A stretch of 64,000 bases of DNA from Paenibacillus turpanensis (GTDB lineage: Bacteria > Bacillota > Bacilli > Paenibacillales > YIM-B00363). The translations under genes and the position numbers were made by a program. The notes below the pieces were generated by a model that made no database searches, was not told the DNA's origin, and was given only the letters and a program-made list of their open reading frames with translations. The stretch lies in contig NZ_WTLI01000004.1 of NCBI RefSeq assembly GCF_011421635.1, positions 180,268 to 244,267 of the forward strand. Direction: 5' to 3'. Shown here one piece after another: positions 35,100 through 42,868 of the stretch (positions within the stretch are counted from its first letter, which is position 1; each line of letters starts with the position of its first letter).

Positions 35100-35619
35100 A
35101 ACCTACACTCCCCTCACGAAAATTTGATAACCTCTTTAGCAAGCTTTCTCTCGCTCGAGACAGACGCATCTTCACTGCGCTTTCCGAAATATCAAGGACG
35201 CGGGCCACCTGCCGCAGCGGAAGATCCTCGAAATAATGGAGGATAACGACAACGCGCTGCGCTTCCTCCAACCGTTCTACCGCTTCTCGCAAATCCACCT
35301 TGTCATATTCGTCGGGATGCGATGCGGAGGGTTCCACCTGCTCATAATTCAAGGTGCGGGAACGCTGTGCAAGAATCGTGTTACATTCGTTGATCAAGAT
35401 CCGGAATATCCAGGTTTTAAAATAGTTCGGCTCCCGCAGCGTATGAACAGCTTTATAAGCCTTCAAAATCGTTTCCTGTAAGGCATCCGCCACATCCTCA
35501 TCTTGGCGAAGCATAGACTTTGCCATATAATGCAGCGAATTCTCCAGCTGCTTGACGAGCTGGAGAAAGGCGTCCGAATCGCCTGCCGCCGCTTTTGCCG
35601 CAAGGTTCGTCGATTCCAC
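35080..35619 (-). CDS. ECF RNA polymerase sigma factor
   Basis: 179 residues with region 2 (DEDVADALQETILKAYKAVHTLREPNYFKTWIFRILINEC) and region 4 (LREAVERLEEAQRVVVILHYFEDLPLRQVARVLDISESAVKMRLSRARESLLKRL). It lacks region 1.1 and 3, as in extracytoplasmic-function sigma factors. The following DUF4179 anti-sigma gene holds it inactive until a signal appears. GGAGGG lies upstream of the ATG. Confidence 0.93.
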   Translation of the reverse strand: MESTNLAAKAAAGDSDAFLQLVKQLENSLHYMAKSMLRQDEDVADALQETILKAYKAVHTLREPNYFKTWIFRILINECNTILAQRSRTLNYEQVEPSASHPDEYDKVDLREAVERLEEAQRVVVILHYFEDLPLRQVARVLDISESAVKMRLSRARESLLKRLSNFREGSVGYEGIAY

Positions 35620-35710
35620 ATGGCCCCTCCTTTCTCTGTTTTGGTCTTACAATAATTAGACTGGAAAGAGTCACAGTCGGTCACTTTTGGATGTAAACTT
35701 TTTCAACAAC

Positions 35711-35736
35711 AAAAAAAGAACTGCACAAGGCAGCTC
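35711..35736 (-). terminator. Terminator after the FG-GAP protein gene
   Basis: On the minus strand GAGCTGC-CTTGT-GCAGTTC (one G-U) followed by seven T. Confidence 0.75.
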
Positions 35737-35744
35737 CTTACTTC

Positions 35745-36464
35745 CTATGAACCCAAAATCGCGACATTTTGGTTCTGCAAACCAAATTCACGGTCTCGCC
35801 AAGCTAACGTGTTCAATACGTACCCGAGCGTATCCGCGTTGTATCGGCCGGCGATTTTTTGATAAGCCAGCAGCTCGTAGACTCCGTTTGAATCAAAATC
35901 GACTGGATACAGACCGCTAATGGGATTAACAAACCCTTCAACAGGGCTCTTTAACTTCCCGCCTTCATCATATAAGTCCCCTACGTATTCCGTCCCTCTG
36001 CCCGAGATGTCTATTCGAAAGGTGTTGTTGTTTCTCAAGCTGGTGACCTTCACCTTGTAGTCGTCTTGATAAATCACCTTGTATTTGTACTGCTCATTAT
36101 ACACCCCAGAATCAAACAGCAGCTGCGGCGTATTTCCCAGGAAGGAATACATATAATGAACCATCGTCCCCCCGCTGCCTCCTGTGGCAATGCTGATTAA
36201 GATATCGTCAACACCGTTTCCGGTAAAATCACCCAAAAATAAAGAAGGATGATACCCCGCATTTTCCTTCAAGGGTACGCTTGTGGATTTTCCGCTTCTT
36301 CCCTCTTGAATGACTAGAGTAATGTTTTGCACAAAAGGACTGTCTTGCGTCCATTCCCCGATTAGATACACTTGATCCGTCACACGATCCCCGTTTACAT
36401 CCCCTTGTGCATAGGATACGACCACCGGATTTGCTTGAATCGCCCTGTATGGATAACGATACAT
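35745..36464 (-). CDS. FG-GAP/VCBS-repeat protein with calcium-type loops
   Basis: 239 residues made of beta-propeller-like repeats with Dx[DN]xDGxxD loops: QGDVNGDRVTDQVYL (about 20-33), LGDFTGNGVDDILISIATGGSGG and VDFDSNGVYELLAY. No signal peptide is visible, although these repeats are usually outside the cell; homologues in spore formers are sometimes coat-associated. It begins 67 bases after the stop of a multi-PAS kinase with no terminator between, so the two are probably co-transcribed. Confidence 0.75.
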   Translation of the reverse strand: MYRYPYRAIQANPVVVSYAQGDVNGDRVTDQVYLIGEWTQDSPFVQNITLVIQEGRSGKSTSVPLKENAGYHPSLFLGDFTGNGVDDILISIATGGSGGTMVHYMYSFLGNTPQLLFDSGVYNEQYKYKVIYQDDYKVKVTSLRNNNTFRIDISGRGTEYVGDLYDEGGKLKSPVEGFVNPISGLYPVDFDSNGVYELLAYQKIAGRYNADTLGYVLNTLAWRDREFGLQNQNVAILGS

Positions 36465-36531
36465 TCTTTTCCCATCTCCATCGCATGTTTAGTTCTAGGA
36501 TATGGGCGATCCGCATTTTTGGTGCCGAAGC

Positions 36532-38664
36532 TTAGGCCGTTTTGAATTTGACCATCACGGTTGTTCCTTCCGTACCCGACACAATCTCCAACACCGCGTT
36601 GTGCCGCGCCGCAATGCCGTGACATACTCCTAAGCCTAAGCCGGTGCCGTTCTCCTTGGTCGTGAAAAAGGGCGTACCGACCCGATCCATAATTTCCGGG
36701 CGAATCCCTTGTCCTTGATCCTGTACGGCCAATATAACATGCTCCTGGTCGACATAAGTGCGGATCGTTAACTGTTTTCCATCGGACATGGCTTCAATTC
36801 CGTTACGGCATAAATTCAGGATCAGCTGACGAATTTCGTTATGACTTAGCATTAAGCTCGGCACATCCTTCATATCCAGCTCCAGCAAATGGTCATGCCT
36901 TAACGCATCCGCTTGGATCAATGGAGCGATCCCCGATATGATATCGTTGATGTTCTGCGGCTTCTGTTCGTTTAATTTATTGGATCCCATGGAGAGGAAT
37001 TCAGTGACGATTGCGTTTGCCCGGTCCAGCTCCTCAATCATGAGGTGAAAGGTGTCCTTATAATTTAGGAAATCCTGATTCTTACTCAGCAGCTGCAAGA
37101 AGCCTCTTACCGCTGTCATTGGATTACGGACTTCATGGCTGATCCCTGCAGCCATCTGACCGATCAGATCGAGCTGAGACAGCCGCTTCAGCTCTTGCTC
37201 ATACTGCTTCTTTTCTGATATATCCTTCAGAAACACACAGATCCCGTCATGATAAGGGTACACTCTTATCTCATAATATCGTTCGGTTGACGGTCCATAC
37301 GCTTCGAAATAGATCGCAATTCGATCCGTCATGGCTTGGCTGTATTTTTGATAAAAAATGCTATGGGGCCCATCCTTCGGATAGAGATCCCATACGTGCC
37401 TCTGGAGCAGCTCCTCTTTCGTCTTGCCGGTCAAACGGCAGACGTGCTGGTTGACATAGGTGATTTCCCAGTCCTGACTAAGTGCAAAGAAGCCGTCCGT
37501 GACACTCTCCAGAATATTGTTGTTCTTTTCATGAGCGATGAACAGTTCCTTCGAACGTTCCTCTACTAGATGTTCGAGATTGCTGCGATGCTCCATGAGC
37601 TCCGTAATGTCATGGCTGCAGGCAATCACTTTCTCAATCTCACTTTTTTCATTAAAAATCGGGATCGTACTCATGTCTGTCACATATTGACGATCCGGCA
37701 GGCGGACGATCATCTTAAAATTTCTTACCGTTTCCCCTTGAAGCGCACGGTAAATCGGATACTGCTCCTCAGCAATCCGTTCATGGGATAAATTATAGAA
37801 TTCCGCATTGCCTAAAATATCAGTAAGCACACGGAGCTCTTGACCCGGAAATCTCCTTTGCGCTTCTTCGTTCAAAAGGGCGATGTTTTTATCTTTATCG
37901 ATGACATAGACGGCGTCCGACATGTTCTGAATAATGGCTTCCAATTCAAGCTTCTGCTGCCTAATGGTGACGGCCTGTTCTTCCAGACGTTGTTTATTTC
38001 GTACGAATTCGGTAATCTCATCCGCCGCTTGCGCCAAATAGGTTACTTCCCCGTTCTCATAAATGGGGACCGTCGTGGTGTTCCAATAGGTCGTCCCCCG
38101 GGCATATCCGGCATAAGGCATTTCTTTACTATCGAATACCTTCCCGGTCTTCAGCACGTTGAGCCATTCCTGCTCTACTTGGCTTCCCTTAAAACCGCTC
38201 ACGATCGTGTAGATCGACCTTCCAATGCTCTCTTTTGGCTGCCGATAAGGCTCGTCCAGAAAGTTAAGATAAATTTGATTCGCTTTTAGCAAAATCATAT
38301 CCGGTGCGGAATAAATTGCGACCCCCGTAATTCCGTTGGAATATAAATGGTCAATATAAGGAAGCCGATTCGAGAGATCAAAACCAAGGTCCTCATCGAA
38401 AGCAAATTGAACCGACTCGTTGTGACTTCGTTTCGCAACCCGAACTTTACGGACCTCAAGCTTTTTAGTAAAAAGGTAGGTCTCCGCTGCATCGCGAATA
38501 GACTTTACCGGAGCAGGAATGCGAAGCAGCTCCTCCCAGACCGTGTGGAAAGAAGCCTTTTGCAGTTCCTCTATGGAAAAGCCCGTAAACGAAAGAAAGG
38601 ACTCGGTTGCATCTAGAATTCTGTTTTCTTGTACGGTTAAGCACAACTCTGGAATAACAGCCAC
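36532..38664 (-). CDS. Soluble multi-PAS histidine kinase
   Basis: About 710 residues, no membrane helix. At least three PAS domains are visible: about 110-225 (GVAIYSAPDMILLKANQIYLNFL), 250-360 (VYVIDKDKNIALLNEEAQRRF) and 385-490 (TDGFFALSQDWEITYVNQHVCRLTG). A degenerate one lies at the N-terminus. The kinase core has H510 in AAGISHEVRNPMTAVRGFLQLL, NLCRNGIEAM, QDQGQGI and GTGLGLGVC. It is the sporulation-kinase/GHKL type with no adjacent response regulator. The assigned start is a GTG with a crowded AAGGGA; a downstream TTG is possible. Confidence 0.87.
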   Translation of the reverse strand: MAVIPELCLTVQENRILDATESFLSFTGFSIEELQKASFHTVWEELLRIPAPVKSIRDAAETYLFTKKLEVRKVRVAKRSHNESVQFAFDEDLGFDLSNRLPYIDHLYSNGITGVAIYSAPDMILLKANQIYLNFLDEPYRQPKESIGRSIYTIVSGFKGSQVEQEWLNVLKTGKVFDSKEMPYAGYARGTTYWNTTTVPIYENGEVTYLAQAADEITEFVRNKQRLEEQAVTIRQQKLELEAIIQNMSDAVYVIDKDKNIALLNEEAQRRFPGQELRVLTDILGNAEFYNLSHERIAEEQYPIYRALQGETVRNFKMIVRLPDRQYVTDMSTIPIFNEKSEIEKVIACSHDITELMEHRSNLEHLVEERSKELFIAHEKNNNILESVTDGFFALSQDWEITYVNQHVCRLTGKTKEELLQRHVWDLYPKDGPHSIFYQKYSQAMTDRIAIYFEAYGPSTERYYEIRVYPYHDGICVFLKDISEKKQYEQELKRLSQLDLIGQMAAGISHEVRNPMTAVRGFLQLLSKNQDFLNYKDTFHLMIEELDRANAIVTEFLSMGSNKLNEQKPQNINDIISGIAPLIQADALRHDHLLELDMKDVPSLMLSHNEIRQLILNLCRNGIEAMSDGKQLTIRTYVDQEHVILAVQDQGQGIRPEIMDRVGTPFFTTKENGTGLGLGVCHGIAARHNAVLEIVSGTEGTTVMVKFKTA

Positions 38665-38705
38665 ATCCCTTAAGGTATTTGTTTGCTGCTGATGCTAAGA
38701 GCATT

Positions 38706-38729
38706 TAAAAAAGCACCCCTGCCGGATGC
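38706..38729 (-). terminator. Terminator after the kinase-STAS fusion gene
   Basis: On the minus strand GCATCC-GGCAG-GGGTGC (one U-G) followed by six T, separating it from the multi-PAS kinase. Confidence 0.7.
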
Positions 38730-38745
38730 CCTTTCTTAAGAAGTC

Positions 38746-40296
38746 TTACATTCGCAAATATTCGGACAGCGCTTGCTGCAGCGTCCCCTTCGTTTCCGCC
38801 TTTTGCTCAAACGAAACACCCAGCTTCAGCATGGTCTTCACAATCTCCGGGCGAACTCCCGTGATCACCACATGACATCCCATGATGGAAGAACCATCGA
38901 TAACTTTCAGGAGGTGGCTGATCACCGCCGTATCCATATACGCCACACCAGACAAGTCGATAATCAATCGCTGCATTCGGGAGACTCCAATTTGGTTAAT
39001 CACCTTGTCCACGATGGTATTCGCTCGGTAGGTGTCGATGGTACCGATCAGCGGAAGAATACACATCGATTCGGATAACGGAATAATCGGGACCGAAAGA
39101 TCCTCTACCATCTCCCGATGAGACCGTAGGAGCTCATCCTTATACTGCGAGTAGCTAATAAAGAAATAATTTAAAAACTGATCGAGCAGCTCGTTGATTT
39201 GCTTTTCCTGCGTGTAAAAATGCTCCCGAACAAGAACGGAATCCTTTAACCGGTCATAATTGTATAAAAATCCCCAAACCACGCGGCGCAATGCATGAAT
39301 CCACTCCAGCTTAAATGACAGCGTCAAAGCATGCTTGGCCCAAATTTTCCCTTCCTCTTTGGCAAAAACGATGATGTCATGCTTTCGTCCCTCGATGAGA
39401 AAAAGAACCAGCTTGTGAGCGTTATGTAATAAATTAATATTTCCGATCGTTTGAATTTCTTCAACCTTATCCTTCACATTCACTGCTTCCTGGAGCAGCT
39501 TCTCTTCGAACATTTTTTTGTTTTTCTCGAAAAAATCTCGCAGCTCCTGACCCTCTTGAAATTCCATATGCAGTTTGTTCACCTCATATTTTTGTCTTCC
39601 CTGATCCAGAGGAATCGATATGGTAAATGTAGTCCCCAAACCCTCTTCACTTTCCACCTTGATATGGCCGCCATGCTCGTACACAACGGAGAACACTTGG
39701 GTTAAGCCCATACCAGTTCCTTGCGATTTGGTTGTGAAAAAAGGGGTGCTAAGCAATACAATTTTATCTTTGGGTATGCCTGCTCCTGAATCTTCGATGG
39801 TTACCATTACGTAACCGTTCATTACGGTATGACTTACAGAAATAACACCCTTGTCCTCAATAGCCTCGTACGCATTTTTAAGTAAATTAAAAAAAGCCTT
39901 CTTCAGCTGATTTCGTTTGCCGTAGACGCTTGCATCGGTCTTTTCAAACCTCGTGATCACTTGCACCCGATAAATCTGATCCTGAAATAATTGCAGAACA
40001 GCCTCCAGCTCCACAGCTAAGTTCGTTGGCTGACTCGGCTCATCCTCCAGATCCGGCTTCGAGACTTGCAATAAATTTTCTAATGTATGCAAAGCATTGT
40101 CCAATTCCGACTGTGCGATCTCAACATACCGTTCTTCATGCTTTTCCCTTAGTAATTGAAGAAAACCTTTAACCGCCGTCAGAGGATTTCGAACCTCATG
40201 CGCAATTCCTGCGGCCACTTGCCCTACGGAGGCCAGCTGACTTAAGTGGATTTCGTTTTTCTTAGGTTCTTGGTTGAGATGGCCATTTGGTTGCAC
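38746..40296 (-). CDS. Histidine kinase / RsbR-like / STAS fusion protein
   Basis: 516 residues in three parts. Residues 15-232 are a compact kinase core: H33 in AAGIAHEVRNPLTAVKGFLQLL, NLLKNAYEAI, EDSGAGIP and GTGMGLTQV. Residues about 250-395 are helical and resemble the RsbR/RsbRD N-terminal region (KMFEEKLLQEAVNVKDKVEEI... HALRRVVWGFLYNY). Residues 400-516 are a STAS domain with LIIDLSGVAYMDTAV and ITGVRPEIVKTML; T456 and T488 align with the two threonines phosphorylated by RsbT in RsbR proteins. An RsbT-like gene overlaps its start by 35 bases. The joining of a His-kinase core to a stressosome module is uncommon. Confidence 0.85.
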   Translation of the reverse strand: MQPNGHLNQEPKKNEIHLSQLASVGQVAAGIAHEVRNPLTAVKGFLQLLREKHEERYVEIAQSELDNALHTLENLLQVSKPDLEDEPSQPTNLAVELEAVLQLFQDQIYRVQVITRFEKTDASVYGKRNQLKKAFFNLLKNAYEAIEDKGVISVSHTVMNGYVMVTIEDSGAGIPKDKIVLLSTPFFTTKSQGTGMGLTQVFSVVYEHGGHIKVESEEGLGTTFTISIPLDQGRQKYEVNKLHMEFQEGQELRDFFEKNKKMFEEKLLQEAVNVKDKVEEIQTIGNINLLHNAHKLVLFLIEGRKHDIIVFAKEEGKIWAKHALTLSFKLEWIHALRRVVWGFLYNYDRLKDSVLVREHFYTQEKQINELLDQFLNYFFISYSQYKDELLRSHREMVEDLSVPIIPLSESMCILPLIGTIDTYRANTIVDKVINQIGVSRMQRLIIDLSGVAYMDTAVISHLLKVIDGSSIMGCHVVITGVRPEIVKTMLKLGVSFEQKAETKGTLQQALSEYLRM

Positions 40297-40657
40297 GAAC
40301 TGTTGTCCCCTTCTCCGTAGTCTCGATTTCGAATGTATCCATCATTCGCTTCACCCCCTGCAGGCCTAACCCCAAGCCAGTTGGCGAGCGATAGCTGCCG
40401 TTGAAAATATCGTCTAAGTTGGGGATCCCCGGGCCCTTATCGATGACTTGAATCTGTAACCCGCCTTCGACCCGTTCACATAGAAAAACCGCCCTGCCCC
40501 CTGCGTAATTGAGCGCATTCCTCGTCAGCTCCAAAATGGTCACAAAGATACATTGCAAATCCGCTTCCGTGAACCTGCCGTCTGCCAAATAGCGAGCTCG
40601 GCTGATCGCAAGGTAGATATCCTCTTCACTGTTGATATGTACGACGAACCCATCCAT
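40262..40657 (-). CDS. RsbT-like GHKL serine/threonine kinase (switch protein)
   Basis: 131 residues, a bare HATPase domain with N-box FVTILELTRNALNYAGG, G1 VIDKGPGIP and G2 GLGLGLQGVKRMMD. This is the architecture of RsbT, which phosphorylates STAS proteins in the stressosome and activates a downstream phosphatase. The gene overlaps the kinase-RsbR-STAS gene by 35 bases. No RsbS, RsbU or sigma-B gene is in the window, so its downstream partner is unknown. Confidence 0.87.
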   Translation of the reverse strand: MDGFVVHINSEEDIYLAISRARYLADGRFTEADLQCIFVTILELTRNALNYAGGRAVFLCERVEGGLQIQVIDKGPGIPNLDDIFNGSYRSPTGLGLGLQGVKRMMDTFEIETTEKGTTVRATKWPSQPRT

Positions 40658-40844
40658 GCCTAGACCTCGTTTTACCTCATTTCAATACATCTATGTCTTT
40701 TCTTTCACCACGTTTTCTAAAACAATGCCTGTCCGATCCGCAAGATACAAACGGCATTTCACTTTGTACGCTTTTTACACCCACTGAATTTTACTTTAAA
40801 ATTTAAAATGATGTCTGTCGAAATATGTAGCCGTCAACGAAAAA

Positions 40845-40893
40845 TTAAAAAAGACTGCCCCAAACGCCGTATAAACGACGTTTTAAGCAGTCT
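40845..40893 (-). terminator. Terminator of the TerC gene
   Basis: AGACTGC...GCAGTCT outer stem with inner AAACG/CGTTT; the minus strand runs into TTTTTTAATTTTTC. It also fills most of the 286-base gap before the RsbT-like gene, which otherwise shows nothing. Confidence 0.75.
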
Positions 40894-40943
40894 CCGCAAC
40901 ACGTATTCATTTGAAGAGGCCGAGCCTCAGCACATCACGCGCC

Positions 40944-41717
40944 TTACGAATCGCTCGCTTTTTCCGGTTTGTTGCTTGGAGCAAACCAACCCAACAGAGC
41001 TAACGCAATCAAGACCGCGTAGAAGACCAAAGTCCAGCCCGTACTATGTGGGAAATGGTGATCCAACACCGCGATATCCTCGTGAGCAAGTGTAATCACC
41101 GCAAGCTTTACCCCAACCCAGGCAACAATCGCATACGCTGTTGTTTCCAAAGCCGGCCGTTGGGCAAGCAGCTTTACAAACCAAGTCGCTGCATATTTGA
41201 TCAAGACCAACCCGGCAACACCGCCGAGAACGACGACTATAAATTTACCTCCATCCATACCGCCAAAGTCCCCAAGCGGAGAATCCGGCAGTCCGAGCGC
41301 AAGCGCTACCGCAGCCAGAATCGAATCGATGGCGAAAGCAAGATCCGCCAAAGCAATCTTTCCTACTGTAGGCCAAAAGCCTTTCCCAGCGGCAGCCTGC
41401 TTGTCGTCCTTATGAAGATCCTCATTCTTCTTACCGAATTTCGCTTGAATGATGTGTTTTAACCCTAGGTATAGAAGATAGGCCGCACCAATTGCCTGCA
41501 CCTGCCACACATTAGCAATAAAGGAGATTGCGAATAAAGCAGCAAAACGGAAAACAAAGGCCATCATGATACCGTAATTGATTGCCCTTTTCTTCTGTTC
41601 GTCCGGCAAATGCTTCGCGATTACCGCCAAGACGAGCGCATTGTCAGCCGATAACAGGCCCTCCAACCCGATAAGAATGAGTAAAGCCCAAGCATACTCC
41701 AACCAAAGTGACTCCAA
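40944..41717 (-). CDS. TerC-family membrane protein (probable metal exporter)
   Basis: 257 residues with about seven membrane helices and the two TerC acidic motifs LEGLLSADNALVLAVIA and ALADLAFAIDSILAAVALALG. Bacillus homologues take part in manganese efflux or in loading secreted enzymes with Mn. A soluble Lys-rich loop (KFGKKNEDLHKDDKQ) separates the halves. The ATG lies at 41717. No Mn riboswitch motif was found upstream. Divergent from the EamA gene. Confidence 0.88.
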   Translation of the reverse strand: MESLWLEYAWALLILIGLEGLLSADNALVLAVIAKHLPDEQKKRAINYGIMMAFVFRFAALFAISFIANVWQVQAIGAAYLLYLGLKHIIQAKFGKKNEDLHKDDKQAAAGKGFWPTVGKIALADLAFAIDSILAAVALALGLPDSPLGDFGGMDGGKFIVVVLGGVAGLVLIKYAATWFVKLLAQRPALETTAYAIVAWVGVKLAVITLAHEDIAVLDHHFPHSTGWTLVFYAVLIALALLGWFAPSNKPEKASDS

Positions 41718-41872
41718 CGTAATACCCCTCTCTTTATGCTGTTAAATAATAACAGTAATTGCCTGTCTAACTACTAGTATACCTAATCCTTCGCCGATAA
41801 ACACGCCTTTTGCAACCGGAGGTAATGGTCTGAGTATTAATATTCAATAATATTGATTCTTCTGTTCATTTA

Positions 41873-41890
41873 ATTCAATTATACAAATAT
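41873..41890 (+). promoter_or_regulatory. Second copy of the 18-bp LysR-region motif
   Basis: ATTCAATTATACAAATAT, exactly as at 32144-32161, about 55 bases before the EamA start codon. Confidence 0.5.
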
Positions 41891-41944
41891 ACAATGCAGG
41901 CAATACAATGGTTATAGCAAAAATGAACCCAAGGAGGGACTATC

Positions 41945-42805
41945 GTGAAGGATCAGATCCAATACTACGGCCTTTTGATCATAACCACTTTTTTAATGGG
42001 AATTGCATTCCCCGTCGGGAAAATCGGTCTCGCTTTCGCTCCGCCCTTCTTTCTTATGAGCATCCGGTATTTATTGGCGGGAGGTTTACTTGCACTCATC
42101 GTTATAAAAAAACCGCGTCCCCGCGGCATCCGTCAATGGCTGCAGGTAACCCTCATCGGCTTGATGCAAACGGCAGGTGTTATGGGTTGCGTATATTACA
42201 GCATGAACTGGATTACTTCGAGTGAATCGGCCATTATCACATTTATCAACCCGCTTCTAGTCATCATTTTCGGAACGTTATTCACCGATGCCGTATATCG
42301 CGCTTCAGAGTGGCTGGGTGTAGCTATCGGTTTTTTAGGGGTCTTTCTCTCCTTGGGCGGTGGCTTGGGGCTTCATTTCGGCACGCTCATTGCATTCATG
42401 GGTGCAGTTCTTTTCGCTGCCGCCACCTTGTTAATCAAGCGTTGGGGAGCATCCTTCAATAGTATGGTTCTGTCTGCTTATCAAATGCTGACAGGCGGCA
42501 TCGGGCTGTTAATCATGAGCTTGCTGTCGGAGCAGCCCCATTTCGAAATAACGGCGACCTCCGTACTCGTGATGACATGTTTAGTCGTCCTATGTTCGGT
42601 TCTGCAATTTTCCGCCTGGTTTTACCTGCTCCAGAAGGGAGATCCCGGTCGCACCAGCTCGTATTTATTTTTGGCGCCGCTGTTCGGCGTCCTATCCAGC
42701 TGGCTGCTGCTTGGCGAGCAAATTCAATGGCAGGTTTGGCTGGGCGGCGCATTCATCTGCTTCGGGATATTTCTGGTCAACCGACAAAGGATGAATCGTT
42801 CGTGA
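41945..42805 (+). CDS. EamA-family (DMT) transporter
   Basis: 286 residues with ten predicted membrane helices in two EamA repeats (LLIITTFLMGIAFPVGKIGLAFAP..., FFLMSIRYLLAGGLLALIVI... and the second half from LGLHFGTLIAFMGAVLFAAATLL). Family members export amino acids or metabolites. The GTG start has AAGGAGG seven bases upstream. The shared 18-bp motif suggests co-regulation with the SDR gene at 32.2 kb. Confidence 0.9.
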   Translation: MKDQIQYYGLLIITTFLMGIAFPVGKIGLAFAPPFFLMSIRYLLAGGLLALIVIKKPRPRGIRQWLQVTLIGLMQTAGVMGCVYYSMNWITSSESAIITFINPLLVIIFGTLFTDAVYRASEWLGVAIGFLGVFLSLGGGLGLHFGTLIAFMGAVLFAAATLLIKRWGASFNSMVLSAYQMLTGGIGLLIMSLLSEQPHFEITATSVLVMTCLVVLCSVLQFSAWFYLLQKGDPGRTSSYLFLAPLFGVLSSWLLLGEQIQWQVWLGGAFICFGIFLVNRQRMNRS

Positions 42806-42840
42806 TTGCGCTAAGCTGTCCAAAGTTCTGCCATGTAGAT

Positions 42841-42866
42841 AAAAGAGGGACGGTTTATCCCGTCCC
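42841..42866 (-). terminator. Terminator of the DUF2207 gene
   Basis: Perfect GGGACGG...CCGTCCC stem; the minus strand continues TCTTTTATC. Confidence 0.65.
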
Positions 42867-42868
42867 AC

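Noticed and set aside
41718..41850. yybP-ykoY (manganese) riboswitch upstream of the TerC gene
   Set aside because: The leader is short and the conserved GGGGAGUA-type core is not present.
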